Shown here: in pieces, positions 47,805 through 59,479 of the stretch
Layout of the letters: each line of letters begins with the position of its first letter
How positions within the stretch are numbered: the stretch's first letter is position 1
Assembly (NCBI RefSeq): GCF_000516985.1
Contig: NW_006917105.1
Coordinates: 361,777-425,776 of the forward strand
Direction: 5' to 3'
Origin: Pestalotiopsis fici W106-1
Lineage: Eukaryota > Ascomycota > Sordariomycetes > Amphisphaeriales > Sporocadaceae
Length of the DNA stretch: 64,000 nt
Made by a program: the position numbers and the translations under genes
Notes under the pieces: generated by a model
Databases searched by the model: none
Told to the model about the DNA's origin: nothing
What the model saw: only the letters and a program-made list of their open reading frames with translations

Positions 47805-49122
47805 AATAGTATGAAGTGCTAGCTAAACAAGCTAGCTTGAAAGGTCCCCTTCTGCTCTCGTCATCAAGTTGACGCCTATTGGCTGTCAAGGCAAATAAAT
47901 GCCTGGGAAGGCGCCAATAATGACGGCGAGGATGCTCATGGAAGGGGACAAAGAGTAGAAAGAAGCCTCTCGGAAGGGAGTGCGTAGTTGCCGCCGCCGT
48001 CTTTGTCGTCTCTGTAGGAAGCAGAGTAGTGGTTGATGTAGATTGTATTAGGTAGGTGGTTTGTATTACAGTGGTGACATGTGCGACGGGCAAGCAGCAG
48101 GTAGTTTGGTGCCGAGTCAATCAGGATCAGTCTTGTCTGTCGCTGCTGGAAGTTGCATTATTTTTTTGTTTTGATATTTTGTGTTTGTTTGTTTCACTCG
48201 TTCCTGTCTCGTTCACGTCTCGCCCCGGGCTGGTCGCAAAAATTGACATAGGTCCGATAGATACAAGAAGTTTAGTTTGAGTTCCTACGTGGGTTGACTG
48301 AGAGAGTGACATGAGCTTCAGGACTCCTTCCTTCCTCTGAGTGGGGAAAGACATTCATTGCCTTGGCCTATTGGAAGCACCAGCTCCCCAGTGCCACTAG
48401 GTAAGGAATGTACCTTTACAGAAGCGGGGTGGAAAGACGAGGGCTTTTAGTGGGTCAAGGAATGTACTGGTAGAGTCGAGCTGAGCCATGCATGTACCTT
48501 CACGTGGGGAAGTCAATAGGCTGCACATGTTTAGTCTGCATCCATGCCCCGTTAGCTGCATGTTGCCCTAACGGCGACACGGCCTAGCCGCCAGCGCCAA
48601 AGTACCGGCTGCCTACCAAGAATGTAGGCTCTGAGACTGGTTCCATTCAATCATGTACCACCTGGGGCAGGGCACTGACCCCCACTCAAGTGCTGCTAAC
48701 CCGAGTTCAACGTTGCGCTTACTGACTGATGGCCCATGGGGTAATAATGAGTATCAATTTTAATGCCACTCAAATCTCTCTCGTCTCCCATCATTAATGT
48801 ATCCATGCCAAGTCTCTCTGTGTCGGCACTCTGGTAGCGAGCGTGTGAAATTCACTACGTAGTGATAATGATTGAGCCAAGCATTGCACTGCCCCGCGTG
48901 ATGCGGGTATACTACCAATACGCGATAGAAATGCGGCTATGTACACGGTATTATCATTACTAAAATAAAGTCTCGATGCATCCCCCGTCCATCCTAGGCG
49001 AATAGACACAGAGAGTATCATTTACCGCATGGGCAGAGACAGATGATCGCCTTCTCCGTCGGCCCACGAATGATCACTTTGTGGACTATATAGTGCTACA
49101 AATACCACGATACGTGGTACTA
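47805..49122. other. Intergenic, nothing recognised
   Basis: IKS1 promoter side and carotenoid oxygenase 3' flank. A few TAGGTA motifs only. Confidence 0.5.
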
Positions 49123-51155
49123 CTACCCGATCCACCTCTCTAGGATATCTCGAACTAAAGCTGCAAGGGACGTTGTGTCAATTTCTACCTTGTCAGATGC
49201 CCGCCGGACCGAGCTGAATTCCTGCTGTCCCCGGATCTTATCCTCCGAGAACCATGCTCCATGTAACCCGTACGGGACTCTCTGCGGAAGCTTGACCCTG
49301 GCCACCACATCCCTCATGTTCCGGGCGTCAATGATCCAGAGCTCGCTGATTGCATCCTCGAGGCACTCCCCTTGGTCATTGAGTTGCGACTCGTCAAACA
49401 CGTACGTCAGGAGCCACCCGTCGTCCTCGCTCACTGCGTTGCGACGAGGCACAAACCGCGGCTCCTGTGTGAACCACCCCTCGGGCATCTTGAACATCTT
49501 GATCGGATCATCCGGGTCGCTGCTGTGCATGATCTCGTCGATCCCTCGAGTGTCCACGCACCCCTTGATCTGCTGCGGAGGGTGCTCCTCGCCCCGGGCT
49601 ATCAGTGTCTGCGCATCAATCTTGGCCAGGTAGTCAATCTTGGCCGCCTTGCCCAGAGCCGCCGAGTAATAAGACGATGATCCCGTGCTGCACCCGTAAA
49701 TGTACCGCGCCGGTCCCATCTCGTGCGCCGCCGACAGAGTCGGAAACTCGAATGGGATCGCCGAGAGTGCCCATTGGTTGCGGATCGTCGGTCTTTCCGT
49801 CCCGTCCCGTGTGAGCGGAAGGTTGAAATAATAAAGTCGACATTGCTCCTCCTCGACGTATTCGGGAGGAACTGGCTTGGGCACGGGTGGTGCCAATGCC
49901 CCCGCACTGTACACGACAGAGGCCGACGTGAGTCGGCAGGCCAGTAGATGCACCGACGTCTCTGGTAGCGGCTTGGTGCTCGTCGTCTCCCAGCAGTTGG
50001 CCGTGTGGAAGATGACGCAGGCATTTGTCTCAAACCATTGCACCTCGTACGGCTCGTACCGGGGAAACACGCCGAATCGCGACCGCTCCGTCGGGTCGTA
50101 CGAGACTACTGGCTTCCCGCTCAGGCTGTTCATGGGATTGAGCGATAACGGCAGATCCATAATTACCGTGTGCCGCGCAGACACGCCAAAGTCGTGCATC
50201 ATCTTGGGCGAAGCAACCCCCGGGATGGGCACATTGAACCGCGGGCCAAGCGTCGGCGGCGTCCATTTCCCGGCCGGCTTGCTCGGTGGTATGATGGAGT
50301 AGAAGACGTATGGCTTGATAAAGACACCATGGAATGCTATCATTTCCCCCGTCACCGGGTCGACCTTGGGATGGCCTGTCGTCCATTCTTTCATGAAGGC
50401 AATGGGCGAATCTCCGCCGAACCCAGCTCGTTGGTCCCGGCTAGGCTCATTCTCTGCCTTTCGCCCATTGTACCAACCTACAGTCTCCAAACTGGGCAAT
50501 TGAAACCTCATCGGCGGGCCACTCTCGCATGTTGCAAGGGCCCGGCCGTCGTGGTACACCACGCTTGTGTTTGCTACGCTGATCTTCTTGACCCGCCGCC
50601 TGGATCCGGGGAGGCTGGAAAGGAGGACTAGTAGAATCGTCCGGATGACTGTCATGATTATGGTAACAAGCGAGCCACTGACCAGTGTAGCAATGCTAGG
50701 CAGTAGCGGTCTCTTGAGGTTTTCGTTGCCTTGAGCATTGAGATGCACATCTGTGAGAATATATTGATTCACAAATCGTGGGATGACGTCGGATCCCTTC
50801 TCACCACCCCTACTGAACAGAACACCGCTGAGCATGCCGTCTCCATCGAACCAGTGCGCATCTCTACCAAGGTCCTCGTTGGTTGTTGGGTTCCCGCCGT
50901 TGCGAACATACTGTCCTCCAGCCAGCTCCATTGGGATCACGCCAGTAAACGCACAAGGCGTGAGAGGTCGAGTGCGCTGGATTGGGGCAAAGTTGCCCGA
51001 CAGATATCTGTGGTCGAAAATGAGGACACTAACCAATACACGATGGCTGGAAAGCACTCGTTTTGGCATCGAGTTAGGACTTACGGGTGAGAACCGCGCA
51101 CTTGGGACGGTTCGTCGTTCCTAGACGCAACCGTCCGCAACAGTGATTCCGACAT
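49123..51155 (-). CDS. Carotenoid cleavage oxygenase, CAO-2/CarT-like (CarX possible)
   Basis: Non-haem iron dioxygenase cutting carotenoid double bonds. Model: exons 51155-51085 and 51007-49123, 651 aa; splicing forms GSHPYLSGNFAP. The four iron ligands are visible: His236 (TTGHPK), His295 (MMHDFG), His358 (IFHTANCWE) and His606 (YGLHGAWF). Family motifs GGQYVRNGGNP and HWFDGDGMLSG are present. A hydrophobic insert (about 130-158, SGSLVTIIMTVIRTILLVLL) suggests membrane contact, where the lipid substrate sits. It resembles my memory of torulene-cleaving CAO-2/CarT enzymes more than the beta-carotene-to-retinal enzyme CarX, but this is from memory. Divergent from the opsin gene 2.4 kb away. 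Confidence 0.88.
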
Positions 51156-53545
51156 GATGACCAGACTCCTCAACAGCCAGCTCTCATTGCCAACAGATTT
51201 CCCTTGTGATCACAACGAGAGAGTGAGAATGCGACTGGCTGCATCCACCACGTCTTTGCACTGGTCAATGTATAGACTGTTACAATGCCCAATGTCGTAG
51301 ATTGGAGGGAATCGTCCAGTCCAAGGGGGGAAGAAAAGATACCAAGTAACACAATGAATGTAATGGGTATATACTTAAGGTATCTCGTGAAAGCTTGACT
51401 CGGGTTGCATCGCATGTAACACTGCCAAAGCTGGGGTGCAGTGACGCCTTGGATGGAGCTCCAATGCGTGGTTGGCTTTATGACGGCATCGATTGGGGGA
51501 GGGGAATGGAGGGGGTAGCCTGTCCTACCTGTATCTGCAAGCCTATCCCAGTGTTACTACAGAACAACAAACAAGGGAAGGGGGGGTTTTACAGAATCCG
51601 GATACTGCTGGACATCAATCATGGTCTTGTTTACGTACATTGAATAATTCATTCAAACTAACCTTAGGCCGGTTTGGCGGAAAGCACGTACTATGGTTTT
51701 TTTAAGGGATGTTTTTACTCCGATGGGGCCCGTGATGAACCGAATACTACTACTATGCATAGAGAAATGTCGGCTCCCACGGAACGAACCAACATGCTGC
51801 TGCTACCCTAACCTAGGTAGGTAATGAGCTACTACTGAGCAATGATCATCGCCAATCGTGAATATGCGGGTATAAGCCGTCTTATTTCAAACCTAGGCCT
51901 AGGCCTATCTCTGAAGAGGAGGTAAGGAGGAGGCTGGACAGTGGGAAAATGCCAAGGTAAAGGTTGGTGGATTTGCTTGCTGCAATGTCGGAAGAAACCA
52001 CAGACTTGCCTGACGGCAAGTGCCGGCATTATAAGCTGGTGACATGTATTTAGTGTTCATTCCACCGCAGCACAATGCAGCTTAATTGACATGGTGTAGT
52101 ATTGTTACATGAGTTGATTGAATATACATACAGTCAAGCAGATGGTTTCTGTTATGGCCTGTTAAATTGCATAGCAGCAGTCAGCAATGGTAAATCCGTG
52201 CTGCTTGCTATATTGTTCTCTCCGTTCCATGTCTCATTCACTCATTCATCAATACTAAATTGACCACAAGTGGGGAGGAAAGAAGCGGAAAATCACGAGT
52301 AGTAGACAGAAATATTTAGATTTGCACGTTTTCCCTGTGCTTGCTGGCTGCCCGTCCAATGAGGAGGGGTCAATGCACAGGAAAAGGCAGTCTATGATAG
52401 ATGATATCATGACCTTGGGAAGGCCTTTGCACCAATGGGTTGACAGGGTGCCGCTACTGCAAGTACTAGTGGTGATTCATTAAGCTCGAACCGATGCAAC
52501 TGCATTTCAGAAGAAGAAGAAAAGTCAAGTTTAGTCCAGCATGTTGCTGCTAAAGCTACCATCGTAGGTCGGTAGTAGTCCATGTCTGCAAGGTGCTCGG
52601 AGCTCTGCTCTCCTCACCTCACATCATCTCACCTCCCCACGGGTCAATCATGGACTGCAGTTGGATGGTAATCAAGAGCCGGCATCAAACTAATGCAACC
52701 AAACGTGACCTGGCCTCGCATGTGTACATACATTGTTCTCATTGCTTCCTTCCACGACCCTCCGAAGCTGCCGTTCGCCATGGTGGTGGTTGCGTCCAGG
52801 GATGGATGACACTGAGCCCGTCCTTGACTATGCATATCCTTTCCATATACCGTAGAACTATCGTGACTTCCTGCCAACACTCATAGCTCCGGCTGTTACT
52901 GCCTAGGTACGCTACCACTCCATTTTGCCCTTTGAGTACAGCCAACAGAGTAACGCTTCACCATCGGCAGGCTTGCATGGCTCAAAAGCTTGTTTGTCGA
53001 TCTAGGGCGGTCCAGTCGATCACGTACCATCCATGTTGTTGTCGACTAATTTACAACCGGCAATGAATGTTTATATTTTTTGGGGGGTCTCGTCAGCCAG
53101 CCAGCCATCCATCCATCCCATCCCTTCCATACCACCCAATATCATGGCGCGTGCGAGAGAGCTCAGACCTCGAAGCTCACACAAACGTGCGCGGAGCCCT
53201 CGGCTCCCAAGAAAAAGTGAGTAAGAACTTTGTACCGCTTATGCATGCTCGAGGACAGTGACGACACTATTGCACCTGTTGGGGAGAACGTTAGGCACCG
53301 TCGGCTATAGCTAGGTAGGTAGGAAAATGAAGTCATCGTTTCTAAAACGTCAATGTGCCCGCTCGGGGAGTATTCAAATACCCTCGACTCAACCTAATTT
53401 CTCATGGCCTTGATGAGTTCGAAGCCATTACTGTGAGCACTATTCAATTCAGGTGTCATATACCACTGCTACGACTATTCCCTATACCACGTCGACATTC
53501 CTCAGAAAGCTCTCACCAATCTGGGACAGCCCTCGCATAACCAAG
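51156..53545. other. 2.4-kb divergent region between carotenoid oxygenase and opsin
   Basis: No gene is supportable. It holds two copies of GTCGATC (52996-53002 and 53015-53021), an AGAAGAAGAAGAAAAG tract at 52510 and a CCTAGGCCTAGGCCTA patch near 51890. It presumably carries the promoters of both flanking genes. Confidence 0.5.
52996..53021 (+). promoter_or_regulatory. Paired GTCGATC sites, possible light-response element
   Basis: Two identical GTCGATC heptamers start 19 bases apart, about 525-550 bp upstream of the opsin ATG. Each contains GATCGA on the opposite strand, which matches the core reported for White Collar complex binding in Neurospora. The function is inferred from motif and location. 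Confidence 0.35.
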
Positions 53546-54487
53546 ATGCCTGGCAACGAGGCCGTTCAAATCAATAACGTGGTTGGCCAGCAGGCCAACC
53601 TGGCTATCACCAACCACGGATCAGATTGGTATTATACCGTCTGTGCTGTCATGGGCGTCTCGACGCTTGCCTTTATGGGATTGGCACTCAGAAAGCCTCA
53701 GGGCCATCGGTTGTTCCACTACATCACTGCTGGCATCACAGCTATTGCGTGCATAGCCTACTTTGCCATGGGTTCCAATCTTGGCCAGGTGCCCATTCAA
53801 GCCGAATTTGTGCGACCACGCTCTCACTGGGTCGGTTCCGCAGGCACTCGCGAGATCTTCTATGCCCGCTACATTGACTGGGTTATCACTACGCCTCTTC
53901 TGCTACTGGACCTGCTTTTGACGGCTGGTTTACCCACTCCAACCATTCTCATCACCATCTTTGCCGACGAGATCATGATTGTCTGTGGCCTCATCGGCGC
54001 TCTCACTCGCACCTCGTACAAGTGGGGTTTCTGGACTTTTGGCATGGCTGCTTTCTTTTACGTCGTTTACAATCTGCTGGGAACTGGTCGGTCGCACGCC
54101 AGTGCTCTCGGTGGTGCACCCAAGAAGACCTACATGCTCTGCGGTGTCATGCTCACCTTCCTCTGGTTCCTGTACCCCATTGCCTGGGGCCTGAGCGAGG
54201 GAGGTAACGTCATTCATCCCGATTCCGAGGCTATCTTTTACGGTATTTTGGACATCTTTGCCAAGCCGGTCTACGGTGCTCTCCTTATCTGGGGCCACCG
54301 CAATATCAACCCCTCTCAGCTCGGTCTTCACATCCGTGACCCCGGCCAGACCAGTGAGAAGTATCACAACAATGGTCTTCACAATGGCCATGGTGTGACT
54401 GGACCTGACCGTGCCGTTGGTACCAATGGCACTCACACCACCGGGGCGAGTGCTGCCGGTGCTGGTGCTCCTACCGCCACAGTCTAG
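53546..54487 (+). CDS. Microbial-type rhodopsin, CarO-like light-driven proton pump
   Basis: Seven-helix retinal protein of the plasma or inner membranes. Intronless, 313 aa from ATG 53546 (the upstream frame has no other ATG). Helix C reads ARYIDWVITTPLLLLDLLL: Arg108, counter-ion Asp111, Thr115 and Asp122 correspond to bacteriorhodopsin R82, D85, T89 and D96. The D-T-D set is that of a proton pump. The retinal Lys is Lys240 (DIFAKPVYGALLIWGHR). The C-terminal tail is rich in Gly, His, Asn and Thr. A carboxylate at the D96 position argues for active pumping (CarO, Leptosphaeria rhodopsin) over a slow sensory cycle. The neighbouring carotenoid oxygenase could make its chromophore. Confidence 0.94.
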   Translation: MPGNEAVQINNVVGQQANLAITNHGSDWYYTVCAVMGVSTLAFMGLALRKPQGHRLFHYITAGITAIACIAYFAMGSNLGQVPIQAEFVRPRSHWVGSAGTREIFYARYIDWVITTPLLLLDLLLTAGLPTPTILITIFADEIMIVCGLIGALTRTSYKWGFWTFGMAAFFYVVYNLLGTGRSHASALGGAPKKTYMLCGVMLTFLWFLYPIAWGLSEGGNVIHPDSEAIFYGILDIFAKPVYGALLIWGHRNINPSQLGLHIRDPGQTSEKYHNNGLHNGHGVTGPDRAVGTNGTHTTGASAAGAGAPTATV

Positions 54488-57400
54488 GAGACGACAGTCG
54501 CAACTCAAAGAGACTGATTCGCACTCGAGACTACTGGAAGCTGATTCATGCGGAGGGCGGACAAGTCGGGGTTTTGAGAACGAAGCGAGGACGTTGACAT
54601 AACGTAGGCTTCAAGTCAGCTCTGAGTTATATGACGTGTTGTGGAGAGGTGCCGATACTGTTTCGTATGTTGTATGGTTGGAAATACCCACGGTCTTTCT
54701 TAGTTAATCACAAGGTCGGCTGCGTCTTTGTAATGGGGATACTTGGCTAACTACTTGACCAACTTAATATAATGTGATAATTAAAAACGAAATTCAATTC
54801 TCAATGGGATCCTCTATCATTGGCTACGTCAATTTTCGTAAGCTGTTCACACAAGATAACCCTTTTATCAATGTAGCAACTTTGCCTAGCTGCTCCTTCA
54901 TACGAGTAAGTATAGTGACTATAAGTTGTACTGCTTTGATAAAGTAGTTCTGACTGACACGAGGAATGCGAGTGGGCAAACTCATGAGCCCATCCGTGTC
55001 ACCGCTACTCTCAATGTACAAGGCGTGATTTGTGTTTTATATATTGCACATGGCAATGCAAATAACAATATATATTTAGCAAGCTCCTTCATCACTAGAA
55101 AGAAAACAAACTTCAACCACAGAATTAGCATGGCAGACGACACATTAGGGATTAGGCATCGCTAGTTTTAGCCACGACGTGTGCCAAGTGCAGCCATTTA
55201 CGTTCTGTCGATTTCACACGGGGCTTGGGTCGGTACAAGCATCGAAGTCATGGCCTCGTGTGCTCACTACATGTCTGTGTCTGTGTGTAAACTTATATAG
55301 GCTTTTGTCACAAAGGAATCTACTGATTGAGCGGCAACTTTGGTATTACTCTGCATGTCGTCGTCAAGTCAGTGTACACTCAGAATGACATGGCTAGTCA
55401 CGTGAAGTTCTAATTACCACGTCTACTTGTGTGCGTTTGCTAATGCTTGCGTCAATTTGCATGGTGTCCTCTCTGCCCATGGCCAACCAGCTTTCCAGCG
55501 GCTAAATGTGCTATCATAACCCCGGATTGATTTGATGGTGGTCAGCCCGACGTCGGTTATCATCAAGATGGTGACTAGAAACACCATATCGGCGATGACT
55601 ACTCATTCAACACTCCATGATTAGGTACAGGCACAGACACTGAATGAGTTGAAAGACTAATACTGTTGTTCGTTAGCCGAGTCCATCTTGATGACAACTA
55701 CGGTGTGTGATCTCGAGGCGCCTCACCTCGAACATGAAACAAAAATTGAAAAGAGCAAATGGATATCGATCCGCACTATTACACTGTGCATGAGCTTACC
55801 TTTGTCCTCCATAAAAGTCTGGTGCTCATTCTAAAATTTGGCTTAATAAATCGGCAAACTGCGCTACTCACTTAGACGCAGAAATATAAACATAGATGAC
55901 AAATCGAAGCACGTGGTGAAAGCCAGGGCCCTGATCGAGGCAGACACGTCGGCCCTGTATGTTTTGGTTTTGAATAGCCAATTCTGTGGTATACCATCCG
56001 ACGCCTCGAAAACTACAATGAAGATGGGTCGTATAGCCACGAAGTATTTTCATATAAGAGCTGTCTTGTATCAAGTATTAGTCACGGGTAAAGAATTAGA
56101 TATTCCACCGGCGGTCGCTAATACAGGTGGGTATATATATGAAAGACATGCAGGGCCGACTCATGAATAAGTAGAGACTAATGATATTATTGATCGGTAC
56201 CTGCTAAGTTGCATTTATCTAAATGATGTTTTGTGATAGCAAATTCGATATCACTTAAAGGAGAACCGGAAAGTCGGCTGTCATAACGACCAAACTTAGA
56301 AAATATTATTTTATGTATCGTGAGAGTAACCCGTTCATTATTTATTATATTTTCATGGCACGTTCAATGATCTATGTCATGGATTGAAATTGGCCGTAAG
56401 ACTTACTCTTTGAATATGGGCACTTGTACGTACAGCTATCACCGAGCTCACATTCCAAGTAATTAAATTATAGGTTTTTTGTTGCACTACAACATAGAGT
56501 GAGTGATTACGGGCCAAGTCGTTTGAGACAGTCTCATTCTGCGATTTCGCTACGATGTTTCCTTGGTCCAATATGCGTTGATAATCAGCTTGGCACATCC
56601 GAAAACTGCAAGCTGCAGCAGGAGGAGACAATGTTGCTGTATGTTTGTCACATGTCGACTGATCCAATGTTCCGCCGTCTATGCTGTTCTTGCTCTTATC
56701 TGTTCTTTGGAGCCGTATTTCCGCAGCAACTCATTCTGCCGTCTCTTGTGACGTGATTCTCTGCAACGGAACAGCGATCAGCGCTTGCCAAGATCTTTTT
56801 AGCAAACCTTATGATTTGGAAGCCCAGGCCCTTTCAGCGGCTGGAAGTCTTGGCGCTGGCCTACAACTCCGTTTAACCCGACGAGATATGGGATGTTTTG
56901 TTTCTTTTTGGTTGGGGCGGTTCGGGCCAGAGCCTACTCCTGGCCTATACTGGCGGATGCAACTACTGAGGCTGAGTTGATACTTCCAGAGCCTGAGACA
57001 AATATTAGACACACATTTGGTAGCAGCCAATCTGACAAGTCTCAACGGGGGAATTAAACAATAAAGAGATAGGTCATGAGCTCAAAGTATCTGGAAGTGG
57101 TTGGAGCCAAGCAACGACCAAGATTGGCGTCAGGGTGATTCTCCTCCCTCTTGGCCATTGTCCTCGGTCCAATGACTTGACCCATGCATGCTGCTTGTCT
57201 CGCTTACGATAGGTCCCACTTCACAAATCATATTTTCTTTTCCGCCTCATATCGTGAGAACTCGCGTGTATTATCCCTTCTTCCGTTATCAATTTCGTGT
57301 ATACTATTCTCGTGGGCTACGGGCTAGAACACACTGGGTACCCACATAAAGAAAACGCCATGTTTCCTTCTCTCTTCCTTTTTTTTTTTTTTTATAAAAA

Positions 57401-57601
57401 ATTGCCTAGCGCAATAGATTATCCGAATCCACAGAGAGGAAATGGGATCATCATCAATAACCATGATCCAGGGCTTACAAACACATGCAAGCAAGCCTTG
57501 GGGTTGTCGTCAAGGAGAGACTATAGAAAGGCATCAAGAACAGCAAAGGGTAGGCAGGCACTTCGCAACGGCCTAATCTGCATTGCGTAATCCGCCCAAA
57601 G
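54488..57601. other. 3.1-kb intergenic region, AT-leaning in places
   Basis: No convincing gene. A plus-strand ATG frame at 56681-56980 (99 codons) starts with a signal-peptide-like stretch but has no other support. A T19 tract lies at about 57380. Composition is patchy (AT-rich near 55040-55090 and 56270-56360). Confidence 0.45.
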
Positions 57602-58366
57602 TTATTCAAACTGTCCTCTGCAGGCCCCAGGGACTGCATAGCTTGAGTGGACATCGGTAAAGAATGACGACGGGTCATTTTCGATTTGGTCAACCGTGAA
57701 GCCGTAGCCAGTGTCAAACCCATCTGCGTCCTTGATACCGGTAGTAAACGGTCCAGTGGCACAGCCGACACTGATTCTCTTTCCAAGAGGCTGGAGAGGG
57801 TCGAATGGCACAGGGTTTGGGAAGGCAATGCGCGGCGGGCCGTTCTCACCCCTCTGTGCCTCGTGGATGTGGGTGGCCGTCTTGGCGGGCGATTGGTACT
57901 CGCCTTGGAAGCCGGTGAGTACAATGTTCCAGCAGATGGTGTTGGTAGATGAGATGAGACCGTAGTTGAACACGCCACGAGCCCCAGCAAGGCCGCCGCT
58001 GGGGTTCCCATCGGTCCCAATGACCTCCTGGGGCCAGGCTGCAATACTGTAGGTCGAGGTGAAGGCGGCGTCGGCACTCTGCCACTGGCCCCAGCCCTTG
58101 TATGGCCAATTGACTTTATTCCAGTTGATCTTGAAGTATGGAATCTGGCTCCAGTCAACACTCGACCAATCGACCTTGCTATAGTCGAACGTCTTCCAGT
58201 TGACTCCACCCCAGTTGAAGGCACCCCAGGGGCCATGTCCATGACCACCACCAAACCCTCCAAAGCCGCCAAAGCCGTGGCCGAAGAACCCAGGGCCAAA
58301 CGCTGGGGCTGCCATGACATTGGAAGCCAAGACAGCTGCCGCGGGGAGGACGATAGATGCCTTCAT
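57602..58366 (-). CDS. Secreted CHRD-domain protein
   Basis: Single exon, 254 aa. Signal peptide MKASIVLPAAAVLASNVMAA, then a Gly/Phe/His-rich stretch. Next comes a run of tryptophan units of the form (V/I)-(N/D)-W at about residues 50-90, then a CHRD (chordin-like) domain containing FNYGLISSTNTICWNIVL, TATHIHEAQRGENGPPRIAF and a terminal GACRGQFE. The THIHEA / GPPRI pattern is typical of fungal CHRD proteins, which are extracellular and of unknown biochemical role. It is the last intact gene before the AT-rich repeat block. Confidence 0.87.
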   Translation of the reverse strand: MKASIVLPAAAVLASNVMAAPAFGPGFFGHGFGGFGGFGGGHGHGPWGAFNWGGVNWKTFDYSKVDWSSVDWSQIPYFKINWNKVNWPYKGWGQWQSADAAFTSTYSIAAWPQEVIGTDGNPSGGLAGARGVFNYGLISSTNTICWNIVLTGFQGEYQSPAKTATHIHEAQRGENGPPRIAFPNPVPFDPLQPLGKRISVGCATGPFTTGIKDADGFDTGYGFTVDQIENDPSSFFTDVHSSYAVPGACRGQFE

Positions 58367-58487
58367 AGTTGATGCGTAATTGGAAAGGATGGATGTATTT
58401 CAACAAGACTGGATGGATTATGGTGATCCTCGAGTTGGTCCCTGTAGGTTTGAAGTTATTATAGACGAGACCAGGAGCTGGGGGACA

Positions 58488-58495
58488 TATTTATA
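58488..58495 (-). promoter_or_regulatory. TATA box of the CHRD gene
   Basis: TATAAATA on the minus strand, 122 bp upstream of the ATG at 58366; near-consensus and well placed. Confidence 0.45.
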
Positions 58496-59479
58496 TTCAG
58501 ACATGGCAAGTAACTTGCTCCCCCAAGTCTTAGTTTCACCTCCGGACCACCTTTGGCGGCACGCAGGCGCGGTAAGGAAAGAGAAGTATAAGAAGCGGCA
58601 TGGCGACACACGACTTGCTTATTTGCCAGCAGGCCAAGGCATCTAGACCTGATATACCTCTAGGACGGCAGCATTGATCCTTTTATATAATAGACATATG
58701 TGTCATAAGTTACAACTAACTTGTAACGATGGTGCCCTCCAGGACCACGTTACTGGCTGTCACCACCATATAACTGGTCCGTACGTACGTAGCTTAGTCC
58801 GTCAGCTTTCAACTTTGACATTAATCCCCCGTATTCTGCCGCACCTCACTTATATAGTCATTTTTTTCGCTAATATATCGCTATTTATTAAATTATATTG
58901 CTTTATATTAATATTCGATATAGCTTATTCCTCCCCGCTTAAAATAAAGCTTTACGGATTTAAATTATTTTAAATATTTATTAATAAATTTAAAATCGTT
59001 ATATAATTTTAAAATTTAAAAGGCTATATATAATTAATATAAAGACTTTTTAAAATTTAGCCGAAGCTATTTAAATGAATATATTATACGTAAAATTAAA
59101 ATATTACATTATTAAAAATATTAATTATAAATTAAATATAACGATTATATTACGGGTAGAGTTAAAAAATAATAACCGTTAAATTAACCGCATTACGATT
59201 ATTTTAGCCGTATAAAATTCAGATTTAAATTTAAAATAACCGTAATTATTAAGGTTGGCATTTAATTAACTACGAATTACGCGTAATTAATAAATAGCCC
59301 GAGTAAAATTACCGTAATTAATTAGCAATTTAAATAAAATTTCGGTAATTAATTAGACTTTTAAATAAAATTAAATTACCGTAATTTATTTAATAACTAT
59401 ATTAATTAACTAATTACGATCTAATTAAATTAAGTTAAATTAAATAAGCGTTTAATTAATTTTATCAAATAAATTTACA

